DNA of 64,000 nt, from assembly GCA_035524955.1 (NCBI GenBank), contig DATLFG010000061.1:6454-70453 (forward strand), read 5' to 3'. Shown here one piece after another: positions 25,119 to 33,196 of this stretch. The notes under the pieces are model-generated. The model saw only the letters and a program-made list of their open reading frames with translations. It was not told the origin of the DNA and made no database searches. The position numbers were made by a program, and so were the translations under genes. Each line of letters starts with the position of its first letter. Position 1 is the first letter of the stretch. The DNA is from CAMLFJ01 sp035524955. Lineage in GTDB: Bacteria > Methylomirabilota > Methylomirabilia > Rokubacteriales > CSP1-6.

Positions 25119-25811
25119 ATGCCGCGCATCCTGATCGTGGACGACGAGCCCGAGATGCTGCGCGGCCTGGCGGACAACCTCCAGTTCGAGGGCTATCAGA
25201 CCGTCACGGCCGACGACGGCAAGAAGGGGCTGGCCCTGGCGCTCTCGGAGGCGCCCGATCTGATCCTGCTCGACGTCATGATGCCGGGCATGAGCGGCTG
25301 GGACCTCTGCCGCGAGCTCCGGCAGCGGGGCCTCGACGTGCCGGTGATCATGCTGACCGCGCGGGGCGAGGAGGTGGACCGCGTGCTGGGGCTCGAGCTG
25401 GGGGCGGACGACTACGTCACCAAGCCCTTCAGCCTGCGCGAGCTGATGGCGCGCATCCGCGCGGTGCTCCGCCGCCCCGGCCCGCGCCAGAAGTTCGAGG
25501 CGTTCTCGTTCGGCGCGGTGCGCGTGCACCTGCGGGCGCGCCAGGCCTTCAAGGGAGGCCGCGAGGTGCGGCTCACCCGGAAGGAGTTCGACCTGCTTCG
25601 CTACCTGGTGGAGCACCCGGGCGAGGTGATCACCCGCGACCGGCTGCTCGACGAGGTGTGGGGCTACGAGCGGTTCCCGACCACGCGGACGGTGGACACG
25701 CATATCCTGAGGCTGCGCCAGAAGTTCGAGGACGACCCGGAGCGGCCGGCGCACATCCTGACCGCGCACGGCCAAGGCTACCGGTTCGTCGCCGAGAGGA
25801 GCGCGACCTGA
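25119..25811 (+). CDS. OmpR-family response regulator
   Basis: A 230-residue regulator. Receiver domain: VDDEPEM, phospho-acceptor Asp52 in LILLDVMMPG, Thr in VIMLTARG, Lys in YVTKPFS. DNA-binding winged helix: LTRKEFDLLRYLVEHPGEV and TVDTHILRLRQKFEDDP, ending GQGYRFV. It should control transcription after phosphorylation by the kinase just upstream. The regulon is unknown; redox or envelope stress is plausible given the first gene of the operon. Confidence 0.93.
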   Translation: MPRILIVDDEPEMLRGLADNLQFEGYQTVTADDGKKGLALALSEAPDLILLDVMMPGMSGWDLCRELRQRGLDVPVIMLTARGEEVDRVLGLELGADDYVTKPFSLRELMARIRAVLRRPGPRQKFEAFSFGAVRVHLRARQAFKGGREVRLTRKEFDLLRYLVEHPGEVITRDRLLDEVWGYERFPTTRTVDTHILRLRQKFEDDPERPAHILTAHGQGYRFVAERSAT

Positions 25812-25831
25812 GGAGCTAGCAGGGTGAGGGG

Positions 25832-26659
25832 CTACGTTTCGAGGAACGCCCGCACGTGTCCGACGAAGTCGTCGGGCCGATCCGCGGGCACGGTGTGGCC
25901 GGCGCCGGGAATCTCGACCAGCCGCCCGTCGGGCAGGCGCTCGGTCATCTTCTTGGCCACCTCCGGCGAGAGGATGTCGCTCTCGGCGCCCCGCACGACC
26001 AGGGTCGGGCAGGGGATGCGCGCCAGCGGCTCCCACAGGTCCACCACGTCGCGCCGGCCCGCGCGCATCATGTCGCGCAGCCCCCTGGCGTACTTCCAGG
26101 TGAGCCCGCCGTCGGGCAGACGCTTGAGGCCGTGGCGGACGCGCTGGCGCAGCAGATCCACGTCCTGGAGCGGGTTCGCGCGGCGGATGTACTCGAACGC
26201 CCAGTCCTCGCTCTCGAGCCGCTCCGGCGACTGCGACATCATGTCGCGCACCCGCTGCAGGCCCGCGAGGGCGATGTCGGGCCCGATGTCGATGATCACC
26301 AGGCGCTCGAGCCGGGCCGCGTGGGCGGCCGCGTACTGGATCGCGATGCGTCCACCCATCGAGTGGCCGACCAGCGCGAAGCGGTCGAGCCCGAGGCTGC
26401 CCGCGAACGCGGCCACGTCGTCGGCCATCGTGCCCACCCGGTAATCGTCGTCGGGCGCGGGGTCGCTGTCGCCGTGACCTCGCTGGTCGAGCGCGAGCAC
26501 GCGCCGGCCGGGCACGAGGCGCTCGGCCAGGTGGTCCCAGACCCGCGCGTGGCCGGTGATGCCGTGGAGCAGGACGACCGGCGCGGCGTCGGCGGGTCCC
26601 CAGTCGAGATAGTGCAGCGCGAGGCCGTTGACCCGGACGGAGCGTTCGGTAAAGGACAT
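25832..26659 (-). CDS. Alpha/beta hydrolase
   Basis: A 275-residue alpha/beta hydrolase with an oxyanion-hole motif HGITGHARVW, nucleophile elbow GHSMGG, an acidic residue in VVRGAESDIL and the catalytic His in GAGHTVPADRP. The layout is that of small esterases/C-C hydrolases; substrate is open. It is convergent with the response regulator and its own start is divergent from the altronate-dehydratase-like gene. Confidence 0.88.
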   Translation of the reverse strand: MSFTERSVRVNGLALHYLDWGPADAAPVVLLHGITGHARVWDHLAERLVPGRRVLALDQRGHGDSDPAPDDDYRVGTMADDVAAFAGSLGLDRFALVGHSMGGRIAIQYAAAHAARLERLVIIDIGPDIALAGLQRVRDMMSQSPERLESEDWAFEYIRRANPLQDVDLLRQRVRHGLKRLPDGGLTWKYARGLRDMMRAGRRDVVDLWEPLARIPCPTLVVRGAESDILSPEVAKKMTERLPDGRLVEIPGAGHTVPADRPDDFVGHVRAFLET

Positions 26660-26757
26660 GACCAGGGCAGTCTAGTCCCGCGACGAGGCTCGGTCAATCC
26701 GACGCGGCCTTGCCCAGGCGGGAGCCCTGACGGTAGAGTGGGCTACCCCTCAGCCTG

Positions 26758-26780
26758 CCCTCTCCCCATAGGGGAGAGGG
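26758..26780. repeat. Perfect hairpin repeat before the UxaA-like gene
   Basis: CCCTCTCCCC - ATA - GGGGAGAGGG: ten perfect pairs and a three-base loop, ending 16 bases before ATG 26797. It is a member of the CCCTCTCCCC repeat family and, if transcribed, would form a strong hairpin in the leader just ahead of the purine-rich ribosome-binding region. Confidence 0.7.
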
Positions 26781-26796
26781 GGAAGCGAGACCAGAC

Positions 26797-28341
26797 ATGG
26801 CGACGCACGCGATTACCGATGTGGCAATCATCCTCAAGCCGGAAGACGACGTGGCCATCGCCAAGAAGGAGATCCCGGCGGGCACCGTCCTCGAGGACAG
26901 GGGCGGCCGCATCGAGGTGCGCCAGGACATCAAGCCCGGCCACAAGGTCGCGCGGCGGGCCCGCCGGATCGGCGAGGCGGTGCGCCGCTACGGCCAGCCC
27001 ATCGGCTTCGCCACCGCGGCGATCGAAGTAGGTGACCACGTGCATACCCAGAACGTGGCGGTGGGGGAGCGGCACCAGGAGTACGAAGTCGGCACCGACG
27101 TGCAGCCGGTGGCCTTCTACCCGCCCGAGCAGATGCGGTATTTCGACGGCTATCTCCGGGAAGACGGGCGGGTCGGCACGCGCAACTACGTGGCGGTGAT
27201 CTCGGGGGTCAACTGCTCGGCGAGCGTGAGCCAGTTCGTCCAGGACCGGTTCCGCGACGTGCAGAAGGACTACCCGAACATCGACGGGGTGCTGGCCATC
27301 ACCCACAAGTCGGGCTGCGGTACCAAGCTCTTCGGCGAGGACCACATGGCCTTGCAGCGGGTGCTGGCCGGCTACGCCAAGCACCCGAACATCGCCGCCT
27401 ACATCCTGATCGGGCTCGGCTGCGAGGTGAACCAGGCCGCGGTCATGGTGGACCGGCAGCGGATGGCCGCGCCCGGGCATCCGGAGCGCCGGCCGTTCGT
27501 GGTGAACATCCAGGAGGCGGGCGGGATCCGGAAGACGGTCGAGACCGCGGTCCGCGAGGTGGCCAAGCTGCTGCCGCTGGCCAACGCCGCCCGGCGCAGC
27601 CAGCAGCCGGTGTCGGAGCTCACGCTCGCCACCAACTGCGGCGGCTCCGACGGCGCCTCCGGCATCACCGCGAATCCCGCGCTCGGCTGGGCGGTGGACG
27701 AGCTGGTGCGCTACGGCGGCACCGGCGTGCTCGCGGAGACGCCGGAGATCTACGGGGCCGAGCACCTGCTGATCCGGCGCGCGATCAACGAGGGCGTGGC
27801 CAAGAAGCTGATCGACCGCTACAAGTGGTGGGAATGGTACTGCCGGGGCATCGAGGCGATGGACAACAACCCCGCGCCCGGCAACAAGGCGGGCGGCATC
27901 ACCACCGTCTACGAGAAGTCGCTGGGCGGCGTCACCAAGGGCGGCACCACCCCGATGATGGACGTCTTCCAGTACGGCGAGCCCATCACCACCCGCGGCT
28001 TCGTGTTCATGGACACGCCGGGCCACGATCCAGTGTCCATCACCGGGCTCGTGGCGGGTGGCTGCAACGTGATCTGCTTCACCACCGGCCGCGGCTCCGT
28101 GTTCGGCTGCAAGCCGGTGCCCTCGATCAAGCTGGCGACCAACAGCCTCATGTACCGGCACATGTCGGAGGACATGGACATCAACTGCGGCGTGATCCTG
28201 GAGGGGACACCGCTGCCGGAGGTGGGCCGCCAGATCTTCGAGGAGATCGTGGCGGTGGCCTCCGGCAAGCGCAGCAAGAGCGAGCTGTCGGGAGTCGGCG
28301 AGGAGGAGTTCGCGCCCTGGATCATCGGACCGGTAATGTAG
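26797..28341 (+). CDS. UxaA-family (altronate/galactarate dehydratase-like) hydrolyase
   Basis: A 514-residue protein containing both the N-terminal SAF domain (ILKPEDDVAIAKKEIPAGT, residues ~10-90) and the C-terminal dehydratase domain with VGTRNYVAVISGVNCS, HKSGCG, GLGCEVNQ, NCGGSDGASGITANPALG and CNVICFTTGRGSVFG. Conserved cysteines bind the metal/Fe site. E. coli UxaA dehydrates D-altronate to 2-keto-3-deoxygluconate. Many soil bacteria carry relatives acting on other sugar acids. A second sugar-acid dehydratase (YjhG-like) lies 1.3 kb away. Confidence 0.9.
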   Translation: MATHAITDVAIILKPEDDVAIAKKEIPAGTVLEDRGGRIEVRQDIKPGHKVARRARRIGEAVRRYGQPIGFATAAIEVGDHVHTQNVAVGERHQEYEVGTDVQPVAFYPPEQMRYFDGYLREDGRVGTRNYVAVISGVNCSASVSQFVQDRFRDVQKDYPNIDGVLAITHKSGCGTKLFGEDHMALQRVLAGYAKHPNIAAYILIGLGCEVNQAAVMVDRQRMAAPGHPERRPFVVNIQEAGGIRKTVETAVREVAKLLPLANAARRSQQPVSELTLATNCGGSDGASGITANPALGWAVDELVRYGGTGVLAETPEIYGAEHLLIRRAINEGVAKKLIDRYKWWEWYCRGIEAMDNNPAPGNKAGGITTVYEKSLGGVTKGGTTPMMDVFQYGEPITTRGFVFMDTPGHDPVSITGLVAGGCNVICFTTGRGSVFGCKPVPSIKLATNSLMYRHMSEDMDINCGVILEGTPLPEVGRQIFEEIVAVASGKRSKSELSGVGEEEFAPWIIGPVM

Positions 28342-28476
28342 GGCGAGGCGCAGCCGAAGGCGAGCCGAGCGAATTCGATAGTGTCTTGAGGAAGTAGAGG
28401 GGCGAGGAGGAAGTAGAGGGGCGAGGCGCAGCCGAAGGCGAGCCGAGCGAATTCGATAATGTCTTGAGGAGGTAGA
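28341..28476. repeat. Two direct copies of a dispersed GC-rich element
   Basis: Two near-identical units (28341-28399 and 28419-28476), each GGGCGAGGCGCAGCCGAAGG followed by a segment CGAGCCGAGCGAATTCGATA and TGTCTTGAGGA(A/G)GTAGA. The units are separated by a shorter GGCGAGGAGGAAGTAGAG duplication. The first copy begins at the last base of the uxaA-like stop codon. A related core is found inverted at 31963-31992. Confidence 0.85.
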
Positions 28477-28497
28477 CGGGAGCTGGAGGCAGACGCG

Positions 28498-28863
28498 ATG
28501 CCAAACCCGGGCATGTATCGCGGCGACCGTCGCCGCAAGGAGGATCAGCGCAAGGCCAAGCTGGAGGCCAAGAAGGCGCGCAAGGCCGAGCGGCGCGAGA
28601 CCGGGACGAGTGGGCCCGAGATCGCGGACCAGGTCGAGGCAGGGGCCGTCGAGATCGTCGAGTTCGTCTGGTTCTCGCCGAGCAACGGCCGGCCGCTGAC
28701 GACGCCGAACAAGGCGGCGCCGGTAGTGGACGGGATCGACGACTGGATGCTGCTGAGCGACCGCCCGCCGAGAGCTAGCGGGCCGGCTGGGACGCGACGG
28801 TGTCCGGACCGCGGGACGGGTGCTCGTCCTTCGGCGCGCCGTCCGCGAGCTGGGCTCCCTTGA
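28498..28863 (+). CDS. Small basic protein of unknown function
   Basis: A 121-residue protein with a very basic, helical N-terminus rich in Lys/Arg/Ala (residues 8-35), an EFVWFSPSNGRPLTTPN segment in the middle and a proline/arginine-rich tail. It may bind nucleic acid; I do not recognise it. GGAGGTAG and GGAGG-like sites before ATG 28498 come from the end of the repeat. Its last ~90 bases overlap, tail to tail, the minus-strand membrane-protein gene. Confidence 0.5.
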   Translation: MPNPGMYRGDRRRKEDQRKAKLEAKKARKAERRETGTSGPEIADQVEAGAVEIVEFVWFSPSNGRPLTTPNKAAPVVDGIDDWMLLSDRPPRASGPAGTRRCPDRGTGARPSARRPRAGLP

Positions 28864-29215
28864 AGAACGCGCCCCAGAAATCGTCGGCGGCCACCGGCTG
28901 TGGCCGGCGATCCACGAAGCGGTCGGCGCGGAATCCGGCGCGAGCCCGGACGATGAAGCTGTAGAAGTGGACGAGGCCGCCCGAGGCGAACTTGCCGTTG
29001 AAGACGATGTCGAGCGGCAGGTGCAGGAGCATGCCGAAGACCCATCCCCAGAGCCACTCGACGTTGGTGTACCACGCGATCGCGGCCAGCAGGGCCAGCA
29101 GCTCGTAGGAGTGCAGCACGAGGACGACCCGCTGCACCTTGCCCCCGAGATAGTAGCGGAGGAAGCTGCCGGGACGGAGGTCGCGCTGACGTTCGAAGAG
29201 CAAGTAGTCGACCAC
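28775..29215 (-). CDS. Integral membrane protein (metal-dependent hydrolase-like), start uncertain
   Basis: From GTG 29215 the protein is 146 residues, MVDYLLFERQRDLRPGS, with helices around VLVLHSYELLALLAAIAWY and WGWVFGMLLHLPLDIVFNG. The same frame stays open upstream to beyond 29340 and encodes a convincing N-terminal part (ISPGGHLVTTAVACAAVYAG and an FLIDVDHVV segment with D and H typical of YdjM-like membrane hydrolases), but there is no ATG, GTG or TTG near its head. Either a rare start codon is used or the start was mutated. HLPLDIVFNG carries another conserved His/Asp pair. Confidence 0.6.
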   Translation of the reverse strand: MVDYLLFERQRDLRPGSFLRYYLGGKVQRVVLVLHSYELLALLAAIAWYTNVEWLWGWVFGMLLHLPLDIVFNGKFASGGLVHFYSFIVRARAGFRADRFVDRRPQPVAADDFWGAFFKGAQLADGAPKDEHPSRGPDTVASQPAR

Positions 29216-29348
29216 GTGGTCGACGTCGATCAGGAAGCCGCCGGCCGCGAGGCCCGCGGTGAGCGCGACGCTCTCGGTGCCCGCGTAGACGGCCGCGCAG
29301 GCGACCGCGGTGGTGACGAGATGACCTCCGGGGCTGATGGCGAACCGC

Positions 29349-29474
29349 CTAGCGCAGGTACGGGTTGCGGGATCGGCGAACGCGAACCGGGACCGGCTGC
29401 CGCGCAGGCGCCAGCCAGCCGAGCGGGACGCTATCGATCAGCTCCAGGAGACGGCGCCCGAGTCGCTTCATCAT
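29349..29474 (-). CDS. Small basic protein (41 residues)
   Basis: ATG 29474 (ATGATGAAG) follows GAGAAGG and opens a 41-codon frame MMKRLGRRLLELIDSVPLGW, ending with an Arg-rich tail and TAG at 29349. It overlaps nothing but its stop falls where the membrane-protein frame needs a start, so it could also be a leader peptide whose translation feeds ribosomes into the next gene. No homologue is recognised. Confidence 0.35.
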   Translation of the reverse strand: MMKRLGRRLLELIDSVPLGWLAPARQPVPVRVRRSRNPYLR

Positions 29475-29518
29475 GCCTTCTCGAGGGAGCAACTCCGGTG
29501 CCAGTCTCCACCCGGCAC

Positions 29519-29535
29519 AAGTCATTGAAATATCT
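29519..29535 (+). promoter_or_regulatory. AAGTCATTGA-N2-TATCT motif
   Basis: AAGTCATTGAAATATCT, 15 of 17 bases identical to a motif on the minus strand at 36875-36891. It lies 61 bases before the YjhG-like gene. A/T-rich in a very GC-rich context; a regulatory site or upstream promoter element is possible. Confidence 0.35.
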
Positions 29536-29595
29536 ATGGACCGCGGGGGCCGGACATGGAACAGTACGCCAAAACAGGGAGTCGTGAGGACCAAA

Positions 29596-31605
29596 ATGGG
29601 GAGCGCGAGGGCAGGGAAGGCCGCCGTGACCGGCTTCGATGAGATCGTCCGATCCGACCCGTCCGTCTGGGAGATCCAGACCACGGGTGCCGGTCCCCAG
29701 GGACAGCTTCCACTCACCGCCGAGATGCTCCTCGAGAGCCCCAGCGGCGACATTTTCGGGCTCACGCAGAACGCGGGCATGGGCTGGGATCCGCGCGAGC
29801 TCGGCCGCCCGCAGTTCCTCATGCTCTCCACGCAGGGCGGCATCCGCGCCGCCGACGGCAAGCCGATCGCGCTCGGCTACCATACCGGGCACTGGGAGAT
29901 CGGGCTGCTCATGCAGGCGGCCGCGCAGGAGCTGGCCGCGCTCGGCGGCCTGCCGTTCGCCGGCTTCTGCTCGGACCCGTGCGATGGGCGCACCCAGGGC
30001 ACGCCCGGGATGATGGACAGCCTCGCCTACCGCAACGACGCGGCGGTGGTGCTGCGGCGGCTGGCCCGCTCGCTCCCCACCCGCCGGGGCGTGCTCGGAG
30101 TGGCCACCTGCGACAAGGGGCTGCCCGCGATGATGATGGCGCTGGCCGCGCTGCGCGATCTGCCCTGCGTGCTGGTGCCGGGAGGCGTGACCTTGCCGCC
30201 CGCCCATGGCGAGGACGCAGGCACCGTGCAATCCATCGGCGCCCGCTTCGCGCACGGCGAGCTCACGCTGGAGCGGGCGGCCGATCTCGGCTGCCGCGCC
30301 TGCGGCTCGCCCGGAGGCGGCTGCCAGTTCCTCGGGACCGCCGCGACGTCCCAGGTCGTCGGCGAGGCGCTCGGGCTCTCGCTGCCGCATACCGCGCTCG
30401 CGCCTTCGGGACAGCCGGTGTGGCTCGACATGGCCCGGCGCTCGGCCCGCGCCCTGACCTCGCTGGCCGCGCGCGGGCTCACCGTGCGCGACATCGTCAC
30501 CGACGCGGCTGTGCGGAACGCCATGATGGTGCACGCGGCAGTCGGCGGCTCGACGAATCTCCTGCTGCACCTCACCGCGGTCGCGCACGCCGCCGGGCTG
30601 CCGCGGCCGGTGGTGCAGGACTGGATCGACGTCAACCGGCGGGTACCGCGCCTGGTGGACGTGCTGCCGAACGGGCCCCGCAACCACCCCACCGTGCGTG
30701 TCTTCCTGGCCGGCGGCGTGCCCGAGGTGATGCTGCATCTCCGCCGGCGCGGGCTGCTGGACGAGACCTGTCTGACCGTCACCGGCGAGCCGCTGGGCCG
30801 CGCGCTCGACTGGTGGGAAGGCTCCGAGCGGCGCACCGCGCTGCGCGACCGCCTGATGAGGCAGGACGGGGTGGACCCGGACGACGTCATCATGGATCCG
30901 GAGCGCGCGCGCGCGCGGGGGCTCACGAGCACCGTGACCTTCCCGCGCGGCAACCTCGCCCCGGAGGGCGCGGTGATCAAGAGCACCGCGATCGATCCGT
31001 CGGTGGTGGATGCGGACGGGGTGTATCGCAAGACCGGCCCGGCCCGCGTCTACACCACCGAGCGCGCGGCGATCGCCGCCATCAAGAGCACGGCGCCCGA
31101 GCGCATCAAGCCGGGCGACGTGCTGGTGCTCATCTGCCGGGGGCCGCTCGGCGCGGGCATGGAAGAGATCTACCAGATCACCTCCGCGCTCAAGCACCTG
31201 TCCTGGGGCAAGCAGGTGGCGGTGCTGACCGACGCGCGCTTCTCCGGCGTCTCCACCGGCGCGTGCATCGGCCACATCGGGCCCGAGGCGCTCGCGGGCG
31301 GGCCCATCGGCCGCCTGCGCGAGGGCGATGTCGTGCAGATCGTGGTGGATCGCCTGCGGCTCGAGGGGAGCGTGGATCTGGTCGGCGCCGATGGCCGGAC
31401 GTTCGGCGCGGAGGAGGGCGCCCGGGTCCTCGCGGCGCGCGCCCCGCGGGCGGATCTGGCGCCCGACCCGGGGCTCCCGGACGACACGCGGCTCTGGGCC
31501 GCGCTGCAGCACGCGGGCGGCGGCGCCTGGGGCGGCTGCGTTTACGATGTGGACGCGATCCTGGCCCGACTGAGAGGGGGCTTCCCTACGACTGGGTCAC
31601 GGTGA
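29596..31605 (+). CDS. yjhG: IlvD/Edd-family dehydratase, YjhG/YagF (xylonate dehydratase) type
   Basis: A 669-residue dehydratase with the whole YjhG layout: ELPLTAEMLLESPSGD-like start (here QLPLTAEMLLESPSGDIFGL), NAGMGW, SDPCDGRTQGTPGMMDSLAYRNDA, VATCDKGLPAMMMALAA, GCRACGSPGGGCQFLG and SGVSTGACIGHIGPEA. The cysteines at DPCDG, TCDKG and the CGSPGGGC segment are Fe-S/metal ligands in the family. YjhG dehydrates D-xylonate to 2-keto-3-deoxyxylonate. A GAGGA 5 bases before ATG 29596 sets the start; GTG 29584 is an alternative. Together with the UxaA-like enzyme it points to use of sugar acids. Confidence 0.92.
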   Translation: MGSARAGKAAVTGFDEIVRSDPSVWEIQTTGAGPQGQLPLTAEMLLESPSGDIFGLTQNAGMGWDPRELGRPQFLMLSTQGGIRAADGKPIALGYHTGHWEIGLLMQAAAQELAALGGLPFAGFCSDPCDGRTQGTPGMMDSLAYRNDAAVVLRRLARSLPTRRGVLGVATCDKGLPAMMMALAALRDLPCVLVPGGVTLPPAHGEDAGTVQSIGARFAHGELTLERAADLGCRACGSPGGGCQFLGTAATSQVVGEALGLSLPHTALAPSGQPVWLDMARRSARALTSLAARGLTVRDIVTDAAVRNAMMVHAAVGGSTNLLLHLTAVAHAAGLPRPVVQDWIDVNRRVPRLVDVLPNGPRNHPTVRVFLAGGVPEVMLHLRRRGLLDETCLTVTGEPLGRALDWWEGSERRTALRDRLMRQDGVDPDDVIMDPERARARGLTSTVTFPRGNLAPEGAVIKSTAIDPSVVDADGVYRKTGPARVYTTERAAIAAIKSTAPERIKPGDVLVLICRGPLGAGMEEIYQITSALKHLSWGKQVAVLTDARFSGVSTGACIGHIGPEALAGGPIGRLREGDVVQIVVDRLRLEGSVDLVGADGRTFGAEEGARVLAARAPRADLAPDPGLPDDTRLWAALQHAGGGAWGGCVYDVDAILARLRGGFPTTGSR

Positions 31606-31954
31606 CGACGAGACCGATCGACGCCAGGACATTGCCGACGCGCACGCATTCGGTCTCGGAGCCGACCTTCACCACCGCCTTGCCGGTATTGTGCACCTGC
31701 CACGCCAGCTCCCAGCCCCGTTCCTCCGAGCAGGCGATGGCCTTCATGAGCTGCTTCACCACTTCCTCGAAGGTGTGGCAGTCGCAGTTGTGGAGCACGG
31801 TCATCCAGGGCGGCGCGACCTCGACGTCCGTCGCGTCGAGCTCGTCGACCTGTGGGGATTCGGTGGTCTCGGCGCGTAACCGGGATCTGTCGGCTTGCAA
31901 CCGGGCCACCACGATTTGCCCCTGGGCCCTCTCAGCATGCAACCGGGACTTCAT
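31586..31954 (-). CDS. ClpS-like adaptor protein with repetitive N-terminus
   Basis: A 122-residue protein. From about residue 48 on it resembles ClpS: APPWMTVLHNCDCHTFEEVV, where ClpS has WNVILLNDDxHTFEYVI, then MKAIACSEERGWELAWQVHN and a final EVxN-like strand. ClpS binds the N-terminal domain of ClpA/ClpC and delivers N-degron substrates. The Asn-Asp pair that contacts the N-degron reads NCDCH here. The first ~45 residues hold three repeats of RL(H/Q/R)A(E/D) in a likely coiled coil. It overlaps the 3' end of yjhG by 20 bases, tail to tail. Confidence 0.7.
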   Translation of the reverse strand: MKSRLHAERAQGQIVVARLQADRSRLRAETTESPQVDELDATDVEVAPPWMTVLHNCDCHTFEEVVKQLMKAIACSEERGWELAWQVHNTGKAVVKVGSETECVRVGNVLASIGLVVTVTQS

Positions 31955-31962
31955 TATTTATC

Positions 31963-31992
31963 CGCTCGGCTCGCCTTCGGCTTCGCCTCGCC
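31963..31992 (-). repeat. Inverted copy of the GGCGAGGCGCAGCCGAAGG element
   Basis: The minus strand reads GGCGAGGCGAAGCCGAAGGC then GAGCCGAGCG, one mismatch from the core of the two units at 28341-28476. It fills the gap between the ClpS-like start and the CoA-transferase stop. Confidence 0.8.
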
Positions 31993-31998
31993 AGGCAT

Positions 31999-33195
31999 TT
32001 ACCCGATAACTCCCGCGAGGCGGAGGCGGGCGATGGTGCCGTCGCTGTAGCTCAGGATCTCGCGGAGGATCTGGTCCGTGTGCTCGCCGAGCCGCGGCGC
32101 GCGCCTGGGGCGCCGGATCTCGCCGTCGGTACGGACCGGGCTCCGCACTTCCTTCAAGGCCCCGAAGTCCGGGTGTTCCACCTCCACGAGCATATCGCGC
32201 GCCAGCACCTGGGGGTCGGCCAGGGCCTGGCGCACGTCGTTGACCGGCGCGCACGGCACCCGACCGCGGAGGCGGTCGAGCCAGTCCGCGGTGGTGCGGG
32301 TGACGAAGCGGGCCTGCAGGAGCGGGAGCAGCGCGTCCTTGTTCGCGAACCGGTCCGCGAAGGTGCGGAAGCGCGCGTCCTCGCCCAGCTCCGGAGCGCC
32401 CAGGGTCTCGACCAGGTCGCGCCAGAACTTGTCCTTGTTGCAGAAGATCACGATCCAGCCGTCGCGGGTGGGGAAGTTCTGGGCCGGCACGATAGTCTGG
32501 TGCGCCGAGCTGCGGGTGCGCCCCGCGATCCAGTCGCGATTGAGCGTCCACACCGCGAAGTACGACAGCATGCTGACCGCGGTGTCGAGCAATGAGATGT
32601 CCACATCCCGGCCCACCCCGGTGCGCTGGGCGTCGAAGAGGCCCACCATCAGGCCGACCATCGCGGCGTAGCCGCCCGCGAAGTCGATCACCGAGACGCC
32701 GCATTTGCCGGGGGGTCCGTCGGGCTCGCCGGTCACCGCCATGTAGCCCGCGTAGCCCTGGATCAGGTAGTCGAAGGCGGGCTCGGCCGCGCGCGGCCCG
32801 GTGCGCCCGTAGCCGGACAGCGAGCAGCAGACCACGCGCGGATTGATCTCCCGGAGCGCGTCGTAGGTCAGGCCGAGCTTGTCCGGCAGGTCGCCGCGCG
32901 CGTTGTTGAAGACCGCGTCCGACACGCGCACGAGATCGTGGAAGACCGCCGGCCCGTCCGGATGCCGCAGGTTGAGCGACACCGAGCGCTTGCCACGGTT
33001 GAAGGACTGGAAGTAGGGCGAATCGGCCTCGCCCTGGAACGGCGGCACGTAGCGGGCGCTGTCGCCGCCCACGCCCGGATCCTCGATCTTGATGATGTCG
33101 GCGCCCAGGTCCGCCAGCATCTGGGTGCCGAACGGGCCGGCTCCGAACTGCGACACGGCCAGGATGCGGAGTCCGTCGAGCGGGGGGCGGGGCAT
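31999..33195 (-). CDS. CaiB/BaiF family CoA-transferase
   Basis: A 398-residue family III CoA-transferase. LDGLRILAVSQFGAGPFGTQMLADLGADIIKIE is the family N-terminus; the catalytic Asp lies in the VDISLLDTAVSM region (family: D in the first domain, EPAFDYLIQGYAGYMAVTG) and CCSLSGYGRTGP follows the family pattern. Such enzymes move CoA between carboxylic acids. It is the last gene in an operon with a MaoC-type hydratase and a fused acyl-CoA dehydrogenase; only one base separates it from MaoC. Confidence 0.9.
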   Translation of the reverse strand: MPRPPLDGLRILAVSQFGAGPFGTQMLADLGADIIKIEDPGVGGDSARYVPPFQGEADSPYFQSFNRGKRSVSLNLRHPDGPAVFHDLVRVSDAVFNNARGDLPDKLGLTYDALREINPRVVCCSLSGYGRTGPRAAEPAFDYLIQGYAGYMAVTGEPDGPPGKCGVSVIDFAGGYAAMVGLMVGLFDAQRTGVGRDVDISLLDTAVSMLSYFAVWTLNRDWIAGRTRSSAHQTIVPAQNFPTRDGWIVIFCNKDKFWRDLVETLGAPELGEDARFRTFADRFANKDALLPLLQARFVTRTTADWLDRLRGRVPCAPVNDVRQALADPQVLARDMLVEVEHPDFGALKEVRSPVRTDGEIRRPRRAPRLGEHTDQILREILSYSDGTIARLRLAGVIG

Positions 33196-33196
33196 G

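Noticed and set aside
29500..29600. Sigma-54 promoter before yjhG
   Set aside because: GG and GC dinucleotides are present but not at the required ten-base spacing.
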